The translations under genes were made by a program, and so were the position numbers. A DNA stretch of 64,000 nt from Caballeronia cordobensis (lineage in GTDB: Bacteria > Pseudomonadota > Gammaproteobacteria > Burkholderiales > Burkholderiaceae): assembly GCF_001544575.2 (NCBI RefSeq), contig NZ_FCNY02000001.1, positions 558,001 through 622,000 on the forward strand, written 5' to 3'. Of this stretch, positions 57,074 through 64,000 are shown piece after piece. Each line of letters begins with the position of its first letter. The first letter of the stretch is position 1. The notes beneath the pieces were generated by a model, which saw only the letters and a program-made list of their open reading frames with translations, did no database searches and was not told the DNA's origin.

Positions 57074-57640
57074 ATCCGGCACGCATCTCGCTTGAATTGT
57101 GCGACTCGCGCGGGAGCAAAGTCGCACGCAGGAACAAAACGCCGCCGCGAGTCGTTCGTGCGCGGCGTTTTTCACGATCGGACTTTCGATGCGCGTATGT
57201 AGCCGCGCCCACGAACCGACATCGCTTTTTGCACGTCCAGGCGTTATATTTTTGAAATTCCGGCGCGAATTGACAGGGTTTTCCGTGGGTTTCGTCGGAA
57301 ATTGCGGTTCAGTTACAATACAGCCCCACTGGAGAAGGGCAGTTCCGCTGATGGCGCGTCTTCGGGCTCGTCCGCGGGATGTTTAGGAGAAGGGATGTCC
57401 CGTCGGGACGATGCCTCGATTTGCCGGGGGAAGGCAAATCAAGTCAAAGCACCGGGGCCGGAATTCCAGGGCCATGCGAAAACCGCCTGGGCCTGTCCGG
57501 AGCATCATCCAATATCGGTTTCCAGAGGAGTTCGGCCCCGCATCGGCGTGTCGCGCAGCACCGCGTACCGATGCGCTGCATGCGGGTAACGCAAGTGCGG
57601 GCGTTGCGAAGACATCGCCCTACATTGAAGAAGCAAGCAG
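57074..57640. other. Long leader region of dksA
   Basis: About 567 bases. It begins with the cobW terminator hairpin (57137-57174, AACGCCGC...GCGGCGTTTTTC). Downstream lie small hairpins such as GTCCCG-T-CGGGAC near 57398-57410 and TTGCC-GGGGGAA-GGCAA near 57420-57436. No frame looks coding; frames over 57302-57644 are shadows. A long structured 5' UTR is likely. Confidence 0.45.
57137..57174 (+). terminator. Terminator of the cobW gene
   Basis: AAAACGCCGC and GCGGCGTTTTT pair around a 14-base loop, with a T tract after the stem, about 65 bases past the cobW stop. Confidence 0.75.
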
Positions 57641-58057
57641 ATGACAACGAAACTCTTGACCGAAGCCGAAATCCTGAAGATGAGCGAGAAGGACTACATG
57701 AACGAGGATCAACTCGCCTTCTTCAAGAACCGGCTCGAACAGTTGCAAGCGGACATTCTGAAGAATGCCGGCCAGACGACCGAAAATCTGCGGGAAACGG
57801 TGATCGTGCCGGACCCGGCGGATCGCGCGACCATCGAGGAAGAGCACGCACTGGAACTGCGCACGCGCGACCGCGAGCGCAAGCTTCTGAAGAAGGTGCA
57901 GCAGTCTCTCGCGCGCATCGAGTCCGGCGACTACGGCTGGTGCGAAGAGACCGGCGAACCGATCGGCATTCCGCGCCTGCTCGCGCGCCCGACGGCCACG
58001 CTCTCGCTCGAAGCTCAGGAACGCCGCGAACTGCGTCAGAAGCTGTTCGGCGACTGA
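57641..58057 (+). CDS. dksA: RNA polymerase-binding transcription factor DksA
   Basis: A 138-residue DksA. The coiled coil (LAFFKNRLEQLQADILKNAG... HALELRTRDRERKLLKKVQQ) carries the tip DPADRAT that contacts the RNA polymerase active site. The C-terminal globular domain YGWCEETGEPIGIPRLLARP retains only one of the four zinc-finger cysteines, so it should not need zinc. It works with ppGpp in the stringent response. Same orientation as cobW. Confidence 0.95.
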   Translation: MTTKLLTEAEILKMSEKDYMNEDQLAFFKNRLEQLQADILKNAGQTTENLRETVIVPDPADRATIEEEHALELRTRDRERKLLKKVQQSLARIESGDYGWCEETGEPIGIPRLLARPTATLSLEAQERRELRQKLFGD

Positions 58058-58420
58058 TCTCGCCGCCGGCCGGCGTCGTGCGGGATCGCCCGCCACGGGG
58101 AAGACGCCGCCGCAAAAAGCTGCGCGAAGGCAGTCGCATCAAGGGAAAGGCACACATCGACGTGTGCCTTTTTGCTTTTCTGGCGTGTTTTTCGTGGGCC
58201 TCGGGCGAAGCATCGGCGGCCTACGCCTTGATAAATCTTCCATCGCCCTAAAATGAGCCGGACGCGCCCCGCAAAAGCATCAATGCGGCGGGCGCGAGCG
58301 CGGCGCCGTCCGCCCGAAGCCTTAGGCCGGGCGGAACCCCGCGCCGTGCACTCCATCGAATTCTCGACTGCGCGGCGGACTTTCATCGCCACGCATCGTC
58401 TGTTTATCCAAGGAACGCAC
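58058..58420. other. dksA-hslV intergenic region
   Basis: Contains the dksA terminator and presumably the hslV promoter; hslVU is a heat-shock operon in related bacteria. I cannot assign sigma-32 hexamers with confidence. No further gene seen. Confidence 0.4.
58146..58173 (+). terminator. Terminator of dksA
   Basis: AAAGGCACAC and GTGTGCCTTT pair around ATCGAC, followed by TTGCTTTT, about 90 bases past the stop. Confidence 0.85.
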
Positions 58421-58957
58421 ATGGAACAATTTCACGGCACGACCATCGTCTCCGTGCGCCGCGACGGCAAAGTCGCGCTGGGCGGCGATGGTCAGGTGAC
58501 GCTCGGCAACATCGTCATGAAAGGGGGCGCGAAGAAAGTGCGCCGCATCTATGGCGGCAAGGTGCTGGTCGGCTTCGCGGGCGGCACCGCCGACGCGTTC
58601 TCGCTGCTCGACCGCTTCGAGGCGAAACTCGAAAAGCATCAGGGCAACCTGACGCGCGCCGCCGTCGAACTGGCGAAGGACTGGCGCACGGACCGCATGC
58701 TGCGCCGGCTCGAAGCCATGCTGATCACGGCGGACAAGGACACGACGCTCGTCATCACCGGCAACGGCGACGTGCTCGATCCCGAACACGGCATCGCCGC
58801 GATCGGCTCGGGCGGCGCGTATGCGCAGGCAGCGGCGCAGGCGCTCATCGAGAACACCGACCTCGCTCCGCGCGATATCGTCGAAAAGGCGCTCACCATC
58901 GCCGGCGACATGTGCATCTACACGAACCACAATCGCGTCATCGAGACGATCGAGTAA
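58421..58957 (+). CDS. hslV: ATP-dependent protease peptidase subunit HslV
   Basis: A 178-residue N-terminal nucleophile peptidase. After processing of MEQFHG the catalytic Thr begins [20 protein letters not shown], with Lys in [13 protein letters not shown]. It forms the dodecameric proteolytic chamber used with HslU. The ATG at 58421 has AAGGAA upstream; earlier codons in the frame are unsupported. Ends 12 bases before hslU. Confidence 0.96.
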   Translation: MEQFHGTTIVSVRRDGKVALGGDGQVTLGNIVMKGGAKKVRRIYGGKVLVGFAGGTADAFSLLDRFEAKLEKHQGNLTRAAVELAKDWRTDRMLRRLEAMLITADKDTTLVITGNGDVLDPEHGIAAIGSGGAYAQAAAQALIENTDLAPRDIVEKALTIAGDMCIYTNHNRVIETIE

Positions 58958-58969
58958 AGGAACCCAGCG

Positions 58970-60313
58970 ATGACCACCATGACTCCCTCCGAAATCGTCT
59001 CCGAACTGGACAAGCACATCATCGGCCAGGGCCGCGCGAAAAAGGCCGTGGCTGTCGCGCTGCGCAACCGCTGGCGCCGTCAGCAGGTCGCCGAGCCGCT
59101 GCGCCAGGAAATCACGCCGAAGAACATTCTGATGATCGGGCCGACGGGCGTCGGCAAGACCGAGATCGCGCGGCGTCTCGCGAAGCTCGCGGACGCGCCG
59201 TTCATCAAGATCGAAGCCACGAAGTTCACGGAAGTCGGCTATGTGGGCCGCGATGTCGACAGCATCGTGCGCGATCTGATCGAAATTTCGGTCAAGCAGA
59301 CGCGCGAATCCGAGATGAAGAAGGTGCGCACGAAGGCGGAAGACCGCGCCGAGGACCGCATTCTCGATATCCTGCTGCCGACGGCGCGGCCGGTCGGCTT
59401 CAGCGCATCGTCCGACAGCGTGCCGGCTGAAGGCGACAACGCGACGCGCCAGACCTTCCGCAAGCGTCTGCGCGAAGGCGCGCTCGACGACAAGGAAATC
59501 GAGCTCGACGTGGAAATGCCGCAGGCCGGCATGGACATCATGGGGCCGCCGGGCATGGAAGACATGACCGAGCAGATTCGCTCGATGTTCGCGAATATCG
59601 GCGGCGGCAAGAAGACGCGCCGCAAGGTGAAGGTCAAGGAAGCGCTCAAGCTGCTCACCGACGAAGAAGCCGGCAAGATGCTCAACGACGAAGAGGTCAA
59701 GAGCCGCGCGGTGCAGAACGTGGAGCAAAACGGCATCGTGTTCCTGGACGAGATCGACAAGATCGCGTCGCGCAGCGAAACCGGCGGGGCCGAAGTGTCG
59801 CGCGCGGGCGTGCAGCGCGACCTGCTGCCGCTCGTCGAAGGCACGACCATCAACACGAAATACGGGATGATCAAGACCGATCACATCCTGTTCATCGCGA
59901 GCGGCGCGTTTCATCTCGCCAAGCCGAGCGATCTGATTCCCGAACTGCAAGGGCGTTTCCCGATTCGCGTGGAACTGGATTCGCTGTCGGTCGAGGACTT
60001 CGAAGCGATCCTGAATGCGACCGACGCAAGCCTCGTCAAGCAGTACAAGGCGCTGCTCGCGACGGAAGGCGTCGATCTGGATTTCGCGCAGGACGGCATC
60101 CGGCGTCTGGCGGAAGTCGCGTACTCGGTCAACGAAAAGACCGAGAACATCGGCGCGCGGCGCTTGTACACGGTGATCGAAAAGCTGCTGGAGGAAGTGT
60201 CGTTCGCGGCGGGCAATCATGCGGGCCAGCCGGTGCGCATCGACGCGGCGTACGTGGACCGCGCGCTCGGCGAAGTGGCGCAGGACGAAGATCTGTCCCG
60301 CTACGTGCTGTAA
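58970..60313 (+). CDS. hslU: ATP-dependent protease ATPase subunit HslU
   Basis: A 447-residue AAA+ unfoldase: Walker [21 protein letters not shown], the [20 protein letters not shown] segment with the GYVG pore loop, Walker [13 protein letters not shown], sensor/arginine finger [12 protein letters not shown]. The C-terminus EDLSRYVL is the tail that docks into HslV. The pair degrades misfolded proteins in the cytoplasm. Confidence 0.97.
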   Translation: MTTMTPSEIVSELDKHIIGQGRAKKAVAVALRNRWRRQQVAEPLRQEITPKNILMIGPTGVGKTEIARRLAKLADAPFIKIEATKFTEVGYVGRDVDSIVRDLIEISVKQTRESEMKKVRTKAEDRAEDRILDILLPTARPVGFSASSDSVPAEGDNATRQTFRKRLREGALDDKEIELDVEMPQAGMDIMGPPGMEDMTEQIRSMFANIGGGKKTRRKVKVKEALKLLTDEEAGKMLNDEEVKSRAVQNVEQNGIVFLDEIDKIASRSETGGAEVSRAGVQRDLLPLVEGTTINTKYGMIKTDHILFIASGAFHLAKPSDLIPELQGRFPIRVELDSLSVEDFEAILNATDASLVKQYKALLATEGVDLDFAQDGIRRLAEVAYSVNEKTENIGARRLYTVIEKLLEEVSFAAGNHAGQPVRIDAAYVDRALGEVAQDEDLSRYVL

Positions 60314-60637
60314 CGGCATCGGCAGCGTGCACACGGAACCGGGCGTCGCCGCCCGGTTTTTTTACGCCCTCGCGTTTCGTACAGGCGAAAAAAAGCCCGC
60401 CTAGGTGGGCGGGCTGAATCCATATCAGGAGGAGACATGGAGGAGACAGTTCCAACTATACACAGGCGCTTGATGCGACGCAATAGAAATTTTAGTAAAA
60501 ACCCCTATAGCGTCGAGGTGTGGTATCTGCGCGTCACTTTTCGGATTTTGCCTAGCGATGACACCGCAAGAATCGGCGCGTAACCTCGATAGCGCGGCTC
60601 TACAGTGGTCCCGTACCCACGAGCCATCGAGGTCGTC
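60314..60637. other. hslU-ada intergenic region
   Basis: Holds two hairpins: the hslU terminator at 60338-60363 and a second at about 60386-60410 (AGCCCGCC...GGGCGGGCT) with its T tract on the minus strand. No gene or RNA family recognised. Confidence 0.5.
60338..60363 (+). terminator. Terminator of hslU
   Basis: ACCGGGCG and CGCCCGGT pair around a short TCGC loop, with seven T residues after the stem, 25 bases past the stop. Confidence 0.9.
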
Positions 60638-61720
60638 ATGAAAACCGCATTGAACCCCACTTTCGCTTCCGACGAAGGCCGCTGGCAGGCCGTCCAGGAC
60701 CGCGACCCGCGCGCCGACGGCGCCTTCTTCTTCGCCGTGCGCACGACCGGCGTGTTCTGCCGGCCATCGTGCGCGTCGCGGGCGCCGCGCCGCGAGAACG
60801 TCGAATTCTTTGCGACGACCGATGCCGCCGAGCACGCCGGTTATCGCCCGTGCAAACGCTGCCAGCCGACGAGCCTGCCGCGCGAGCTCGCCATCGTCGA
60901 GCGCGCCTGCAAGGTGCTCGACGCCGATCCGCAACAACGCATGACGCTCGCGCAGTTGAGCGAAGCCGTCCACGTGAGCCCGTTTCATCTGCAACGGCTG
61001 TTCTCGCGGATCGTCGGCATTTCGCCGCGGCAGTATCAGGCGGCGCAGCGCGCGGGCGTGCTGCGCGACGCGTTGCAGCGCGGCCGCGATGTCACGCGCG
61101 CGACGCACGACGCCGGATTCGGCTCGCCGTCGCGCATGTACGAAGCGGTGCCCGCCGAGCTTGGCATGACGCCGTCCGAGTACAAGCGCGGGGGCGCGGG
61201 CCTCACGGTGCGCTACGCCACCGCCGATACCCCGCTCGGCGCCGTGCTCGTCGCTGCGACGGACAAAGGCGTGTGCAAGATCGCGTTCGGCGACGAAGCG
61301 CCCGCGCTCGTCGAGCAGCTTGCCGCCGATTTCGCGCAAGCCAGGCGCGTCGAGGACGCCGCGAGCATGGAGCCGTTCATCGCGCAGGTTCGCGCGTATC
61401 TGCAAGGCACGCGCGAGCGCGTCGACTTGCCGCTCGACATCGGCGCGACCGCGTTTCAGCGGCGCGTGTGGGACGCGTTGCGGCGCATCCCGTACGGTCA
61501 GACGCGCAGTTACACGGAGATTGCCGAGTCGCTCGGCTCGCCGCGCGCGGTGCGGGCGGTCGCGAATGCGTGCGCATCGAATCCGGTCGCGCTCGCGATT
61601 CCGTGTCATCGCGTGATTGGCAAGGACGGTGCGATCGCGGGTTATCGCTGGGGCGCGCCGCGCAAGGAAGTGCTGCTCGAAACGGAGCGCGCGCACCGCG
61701 AATCCGACAAGGTTGCCTGA
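60638..61720 (+). CDS. ada: Ada bifunctional regulator and O6-methylguanine-DNA methyltransferase
   Basis: A 360-residue full-length Ada. N-terminal zinc domain with TTGVFCRPSCASR and GYRPCKRCQPTS (four Cys, one the phosphotriester acceptor), AraC-type HTH with LSEAVHVSPFHLQRLFSRIV, and the C-terminal methyltransferase with active-site NPVALAIPCHRVIGKDG. It repairs alkylated DNA and, once methylated, activates its own regulon. ATG at 60638 matches family N-termini. Confidence 0.95.
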   Translation: MKTALNPTFASDEGRWQAVQDRDPRADGAFFFAVRTTGVFCRPSCASRAPRRENVEFFATTDAAEHAGYRPCKRCQPTSLPRELAIVERACKVLDADPQQRMTLAQLSEAVHVSPFHLQRLFSRIVGISPRQYQAAQRAGVLRDALQRGRDVTRATHDAGFGSPSRMYEAVPAELGMTPSEYKRGGAGLTVRYATADTPLGAVLVAATDKGVCKIAFGDEAPALVEQLAADFAQARRVEDAASMEPFIAQVRAYLQGTRERVDLPLDIGATAFQRRVWDALRRIPYGQTRSYTEIAESLGSPRAVRAVANACASNPVALAIPCHRVIGKDGAIAGYRWGAPRKEVLLETERAHRESDKVA

Positions 61721-61927
61721 CGCCCGAACGCTCGCCGTCATCGCGACGCGCGAGCGCTTCCCATCCCTCGCGAGCCGTTCACAGCGGCTCCGGCAAATCT
61801 CCTGAAAAGCCCGCAAACCCTTGCTGTTTCTGGGTGCAAGCGCGCCTGACACCGAAATGTTAAAGTGCCCGCTACCCTAAAAATACGACCGCGCGCACGC
61901 CGCTCGCGCTCCTCGCAGAACGCTTCA

Positions 61928-63547
61928 ATGTCAAACAAGAATCCCGCACACCCCAAGGCCGGCGCATTCGAGCGCAGGCTTGCCGCGCTCGCGTCGGGCC
62001 CGCACGCCGACGCGTTGCGCCACGGCTTGCGCGGCATCGAAAAAGAAAGCCTGCGCGTGACGCCGCACGGCAAGCTCGCGATGACGCCGCATCCGCGCGC
62101 GTTCGGATCGGCGCTGACGCATCCGCTCATCACGACCGATTACTCCGAGGCGCTCGTCGAGCTCATCACGCCGGCCGAATCGGATGTCGCGGTGACGCTC
62201 GATTCGCTCGATACGCTGCATCGTTTCGCGTACGCGCACATGGGCGACGAGTTGCTCTGGAATAACTCGATGCCCAATTCGCTGCCGCCGGAGGACGAAA
62301 TTCCGTTCGGCTATTACGGCACGTCGAACATCGGCACGCTGAAGACGGTGTACCGGCGCGGGCTCGCGCTGCGTTATGGCCGCACGATGCAATGCATCGC
62401 CGGCATCCACTACAACTATTCGCTCAACGAAGCGGTGTGGCGCGCGTGGCAGGCGCTCGACAACACGAGCACGCTGTCGGCGCAGGACTTCCAGTCGGAA
62501 CGCTACTTCGCGCTGATCCGCAATTTCCGCCGCACGAGTTGGCTGCTGATGTATCTGTTCGGCGCGTCGCCGGCGCTGAACAAGCGCTTTGTCGAAGGCA
62601 AGGCGCATCATCTCGAATCGTTCGACGCCGACACGTTCTATCTGCCGCACGCGACCAGCCTGCGCATGAGCGATCTCGGCTACACGAACAATCCGGCGCA
62701 GGCGGACCTGCTGCCGAGCTACGACGACCTCGACGCCTATCTCGACGTGCTCGCCAAAGCGGTGAGCCAGCCTTACGCGCCCTACGAAGCCATCGGCACG
62801 CAGCGCGACGGCGAGTGGGTGCAGATCAACACCAACGTCCTGCAGATCGAAAACGAGTTCTACTCGACGATCCGTCCGAAGCGCATCACGCACTCGGGCG
62901 AACGTCCGCTGCATGCGCTGGCCGAGCGCGGCGTGCAGTACATCGAAGTGCGCTGCCTCGACATCGATCCGTTCGTGCCGACCGGCATTTCGCTCGAAAC
63001 CGCGCGCTTTCTCGATGCGTATCTGCTGTATTGCGCACTCGAAGACAGCCCGCTCTTGCCGCGCGAGGCGAGCATCGAGGCGAATGGCAATTTCAGCGCG
63101 GTGGCGAAGGAAGGACGCAAACCGGGTCTTGCGCTTCAGCGCGACGGCGCGAGCGTGCCGATGCGGCAATGGGCCGAAGAACTCTTCGATGCCATCGCGC
63201 CCGTCGCGAAGACGCTCGATGCACTCCACGGCCACGACGACCACTCGCGCGCGCTCGCAGCGCTGCGGCCGCGCATCGCGGATGCGTCGCTCACGCCGTC
63301 GGCCCGCGTGCTTCAAATCATGCGCGAGCAGCACCAGTCTTTCGACGACTTCGCGCTCGAACTCAGCACGCGTCACGCGGAAGACTTTCGCGCGCGTCCG
63401 CTTTCCGTGGACGAAGAGCGCGCGATGGAAGAGCTCGCCGCGAAATCGCTCGTCGAGCAGACGGTGGTCGAAAGCCGCGACACCGAAACCTTCGATGCCT
63501 TCGTTGCCGCTTATCAGGTCTACAAACTGAACGCCGCGAGCGCCTGA
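61928..63547 (+). CDS. gshA: Glutamate-cysteine ligase
   Basis: A 539-residue enzyme of the proteobacterial GshA type. [20 protein letters not shown] near 34-53 and the ATP/substrate region [45 protein letters not shown], then [20 protein letters not shown] are hallmarks. It makes gamma-glutamylcysteine, the first step to glutathione. ATG at 61928 follows family starts. Confidence 0.96.
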   Translation: MSNKNPAHPKAGAFERRLAALASGPHADALRHGLRGIEKESLRVTPHGKLAMTPHPRAFGSALTHPLITTDYSEALVELITPAESDVAVTLDSLDTLHRFAYAHMGDELLWNNSMPNSLPPEDEIPFGYYGTSNIGTLKTVYRRGLALRYGRTMQCIAGIHYNYSLNEAVWRAWQALDNTSTLSAQDFQSERYFALIRNFRRTSWLLMYLFGASPALNKRFVEGKAHHLESFDADTFYLPHATSLRMSDLGYTNNPAQADLLPSYDDLDAYLDVLAKAVSQPYAPYEAIGTQRDGEWVQINTNVLQIENEFYSTIRPKRITHSGERPLHALAERGVQYIEVRCLDIDPFVPTGISLETARFLDAYLLYCALEDSPLLPREASIEANGNFSAVAKEGRKPGLALQRDGASVPMRQWAEELFDAIAPVAKTLDALHGHDDHSRALAALRPRIADASLTPSARVLQIMREQHQSFDDFALELSTRHAEDFRARPLSVDEERAMEELAAKSLVEQTVVESRDTETFDAFVAAYQVYKLNAASA

Positions 63548-63681
63548 CGCAGATTTTTCCGCGCTCGCGGTTTTCGCGAACGGCAAGTTTTTCCGGTTGT
63601 GCAACAGTGGGAAACGCACCGCAACATCATCGGCTGAGTGAGGTCAAAATGTTGCCGAGTTTTTCGACGATCGGGGGAGCA

Positions 63682-64000
63682 ATGATTAAGAAGTTCTTCG
63701 GCGCGGCCGCGCTGGGGGCCGCGTCGCTCGCAGTGTTGAGCGGCTGCGCGGTGCAGGACCAGGTCAGCAGCACGACGATGGAACAGGCCACCGCGCCGCT
63801 CACGTGCATGAGCAAGGCCGAATGCGACGCCTGGTGGGCGCGCGCGCAAGTCTGGGTGACGAACCACTCGGAGTACAAGCTCCAGACCATCACGGATTCG
63901 ATCATCCAGACGGCGGGACCGTCGAGCGGCAAGCGCGCGCTCGCGTATCAGATCACGAAGACGCCGACCAACGAAGGCACCGCGACCATCGGCTTCGCGG
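63682..64000 (+). CDS. Lipoprotein, 3' end outside window
   Basis: An ATG behind GGGGGAGC opens a frame MIKKFFGAAALGAASLAVLS then GCAVQDQ, a signal peptide with lipobox LSGC (Cys22). The visible mature part contains LTCMSKAECDAWWARAQVWV and SEYKLQTITDSIIQTAGPSS, and runs off the right edge (106 residues visible). I do not recognise the family with certainty; it is probably an outer-membrane or periplasmic anchored protein. Confidence 0.8.
   Translation, partial: MIKKFFGAAALGAASLAVLSGCAVQDQVSSTTMEQATAPLTCMSKAECDAWWARAQVWVTNHSEYKLQTITDSIIQTAGPSSGKRALAYQITKTPTNEGTATIGFA

Overview
The window is a high-GC segment of a betaproteobacterial chromosome, most likely from the Burkholderiaceae (Caballeronia, Paraburkholderia or a close relative). 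This is inferred from conserved gene blocks seen directly: cytochrome c, BON lipoprotein, DiaA, YraN and RsmI; dapF, DUF484 and xerC; hslVU; a degenerate-zinc-finger DksA next to a CobW GTPase; and an H-NS protein of the short Burkholderia type. No species can be assigned by eye.

Bases 1 to about 12,600 are an accessory (defence) island that ends at the 3' end of a tRNA-Ala(CGC) gene on the minus strand (12653-12728). Almost all its genes read on the minus strand. From the left edge it holds a PLD-like/SNF2 helicase overlapping a truncated DUF4391 gene (the edge of a probable restriction-like operon), a serine resolvase, a remnant resembling DUF2513, a complete toxin-antitoxin-chaperone (TAC) operon with a SecB-like chaperone, an ABC/SMC-type ATPase broken by a one-base frameshift, a TIR-like (PF10137-type) protein under a perfect palindrome, two small unknown proteins sharing a YPDG-RELV motif, a coiled-coil protein, a short element bounded by 17-bp inverted repeats, and an AlpA-like HTH gene. 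The stretch from about 4,860 to 9,030 is visibly AT-richer than its surroundings. No integrase is visible.

Bases 12,650 to 29,100 are core chromosome: envelope genes (BON lipoprotein, RlpA, DiaA), RsmI, a metallo-hydrolase/exonuclease pair, an Lrp regulator, a CDF transporter, H-NS, two MFS transporters, a LivK-type binding protein, dienelactone hydrolase and an SrkA kinase. At 29,160-32,320 two PepSY-type membrane genes, each behind a Fur-box-like sequence, flank a dinD gene whose internal 30-bp palindrome is duplicated just past its stop codon.

Bases 32,375 to 39,764 form one minus-strand operon of cox type: coxS, coxL, coxM, coxD-like MoxR ATPase, coxE-like VWA protein, coxG and xdhC. The CoxL active-site loop reads AYRGAGR, so this is a form II/xanthine-dehydrogenase-family molybdo-enzyme rather than a proven CO dehydrogenase.

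Bases 40,000 to 64,000 are again mostly core: an amino-acid permease, a soluble histidine kinase with its LuxR-type regulator, ferredoxin-NADP reductase, an aldo-keto reductase, MscS, a PhyH dioxygenase, an Old Yellow Enzyme relative with altered active-site residues, metK with a 14-bp hairpin over its ribosome binding site, lpxL, dapF, DUF484, xerC, rlmI, cobW, dksA, hslVU, ada and gshA, with a lipoprotein running off the right edge. Many gene starts given here are internal starts chosen by ribosome binding site and family alignment. No database search was run, so family names rest on recognised motifs.
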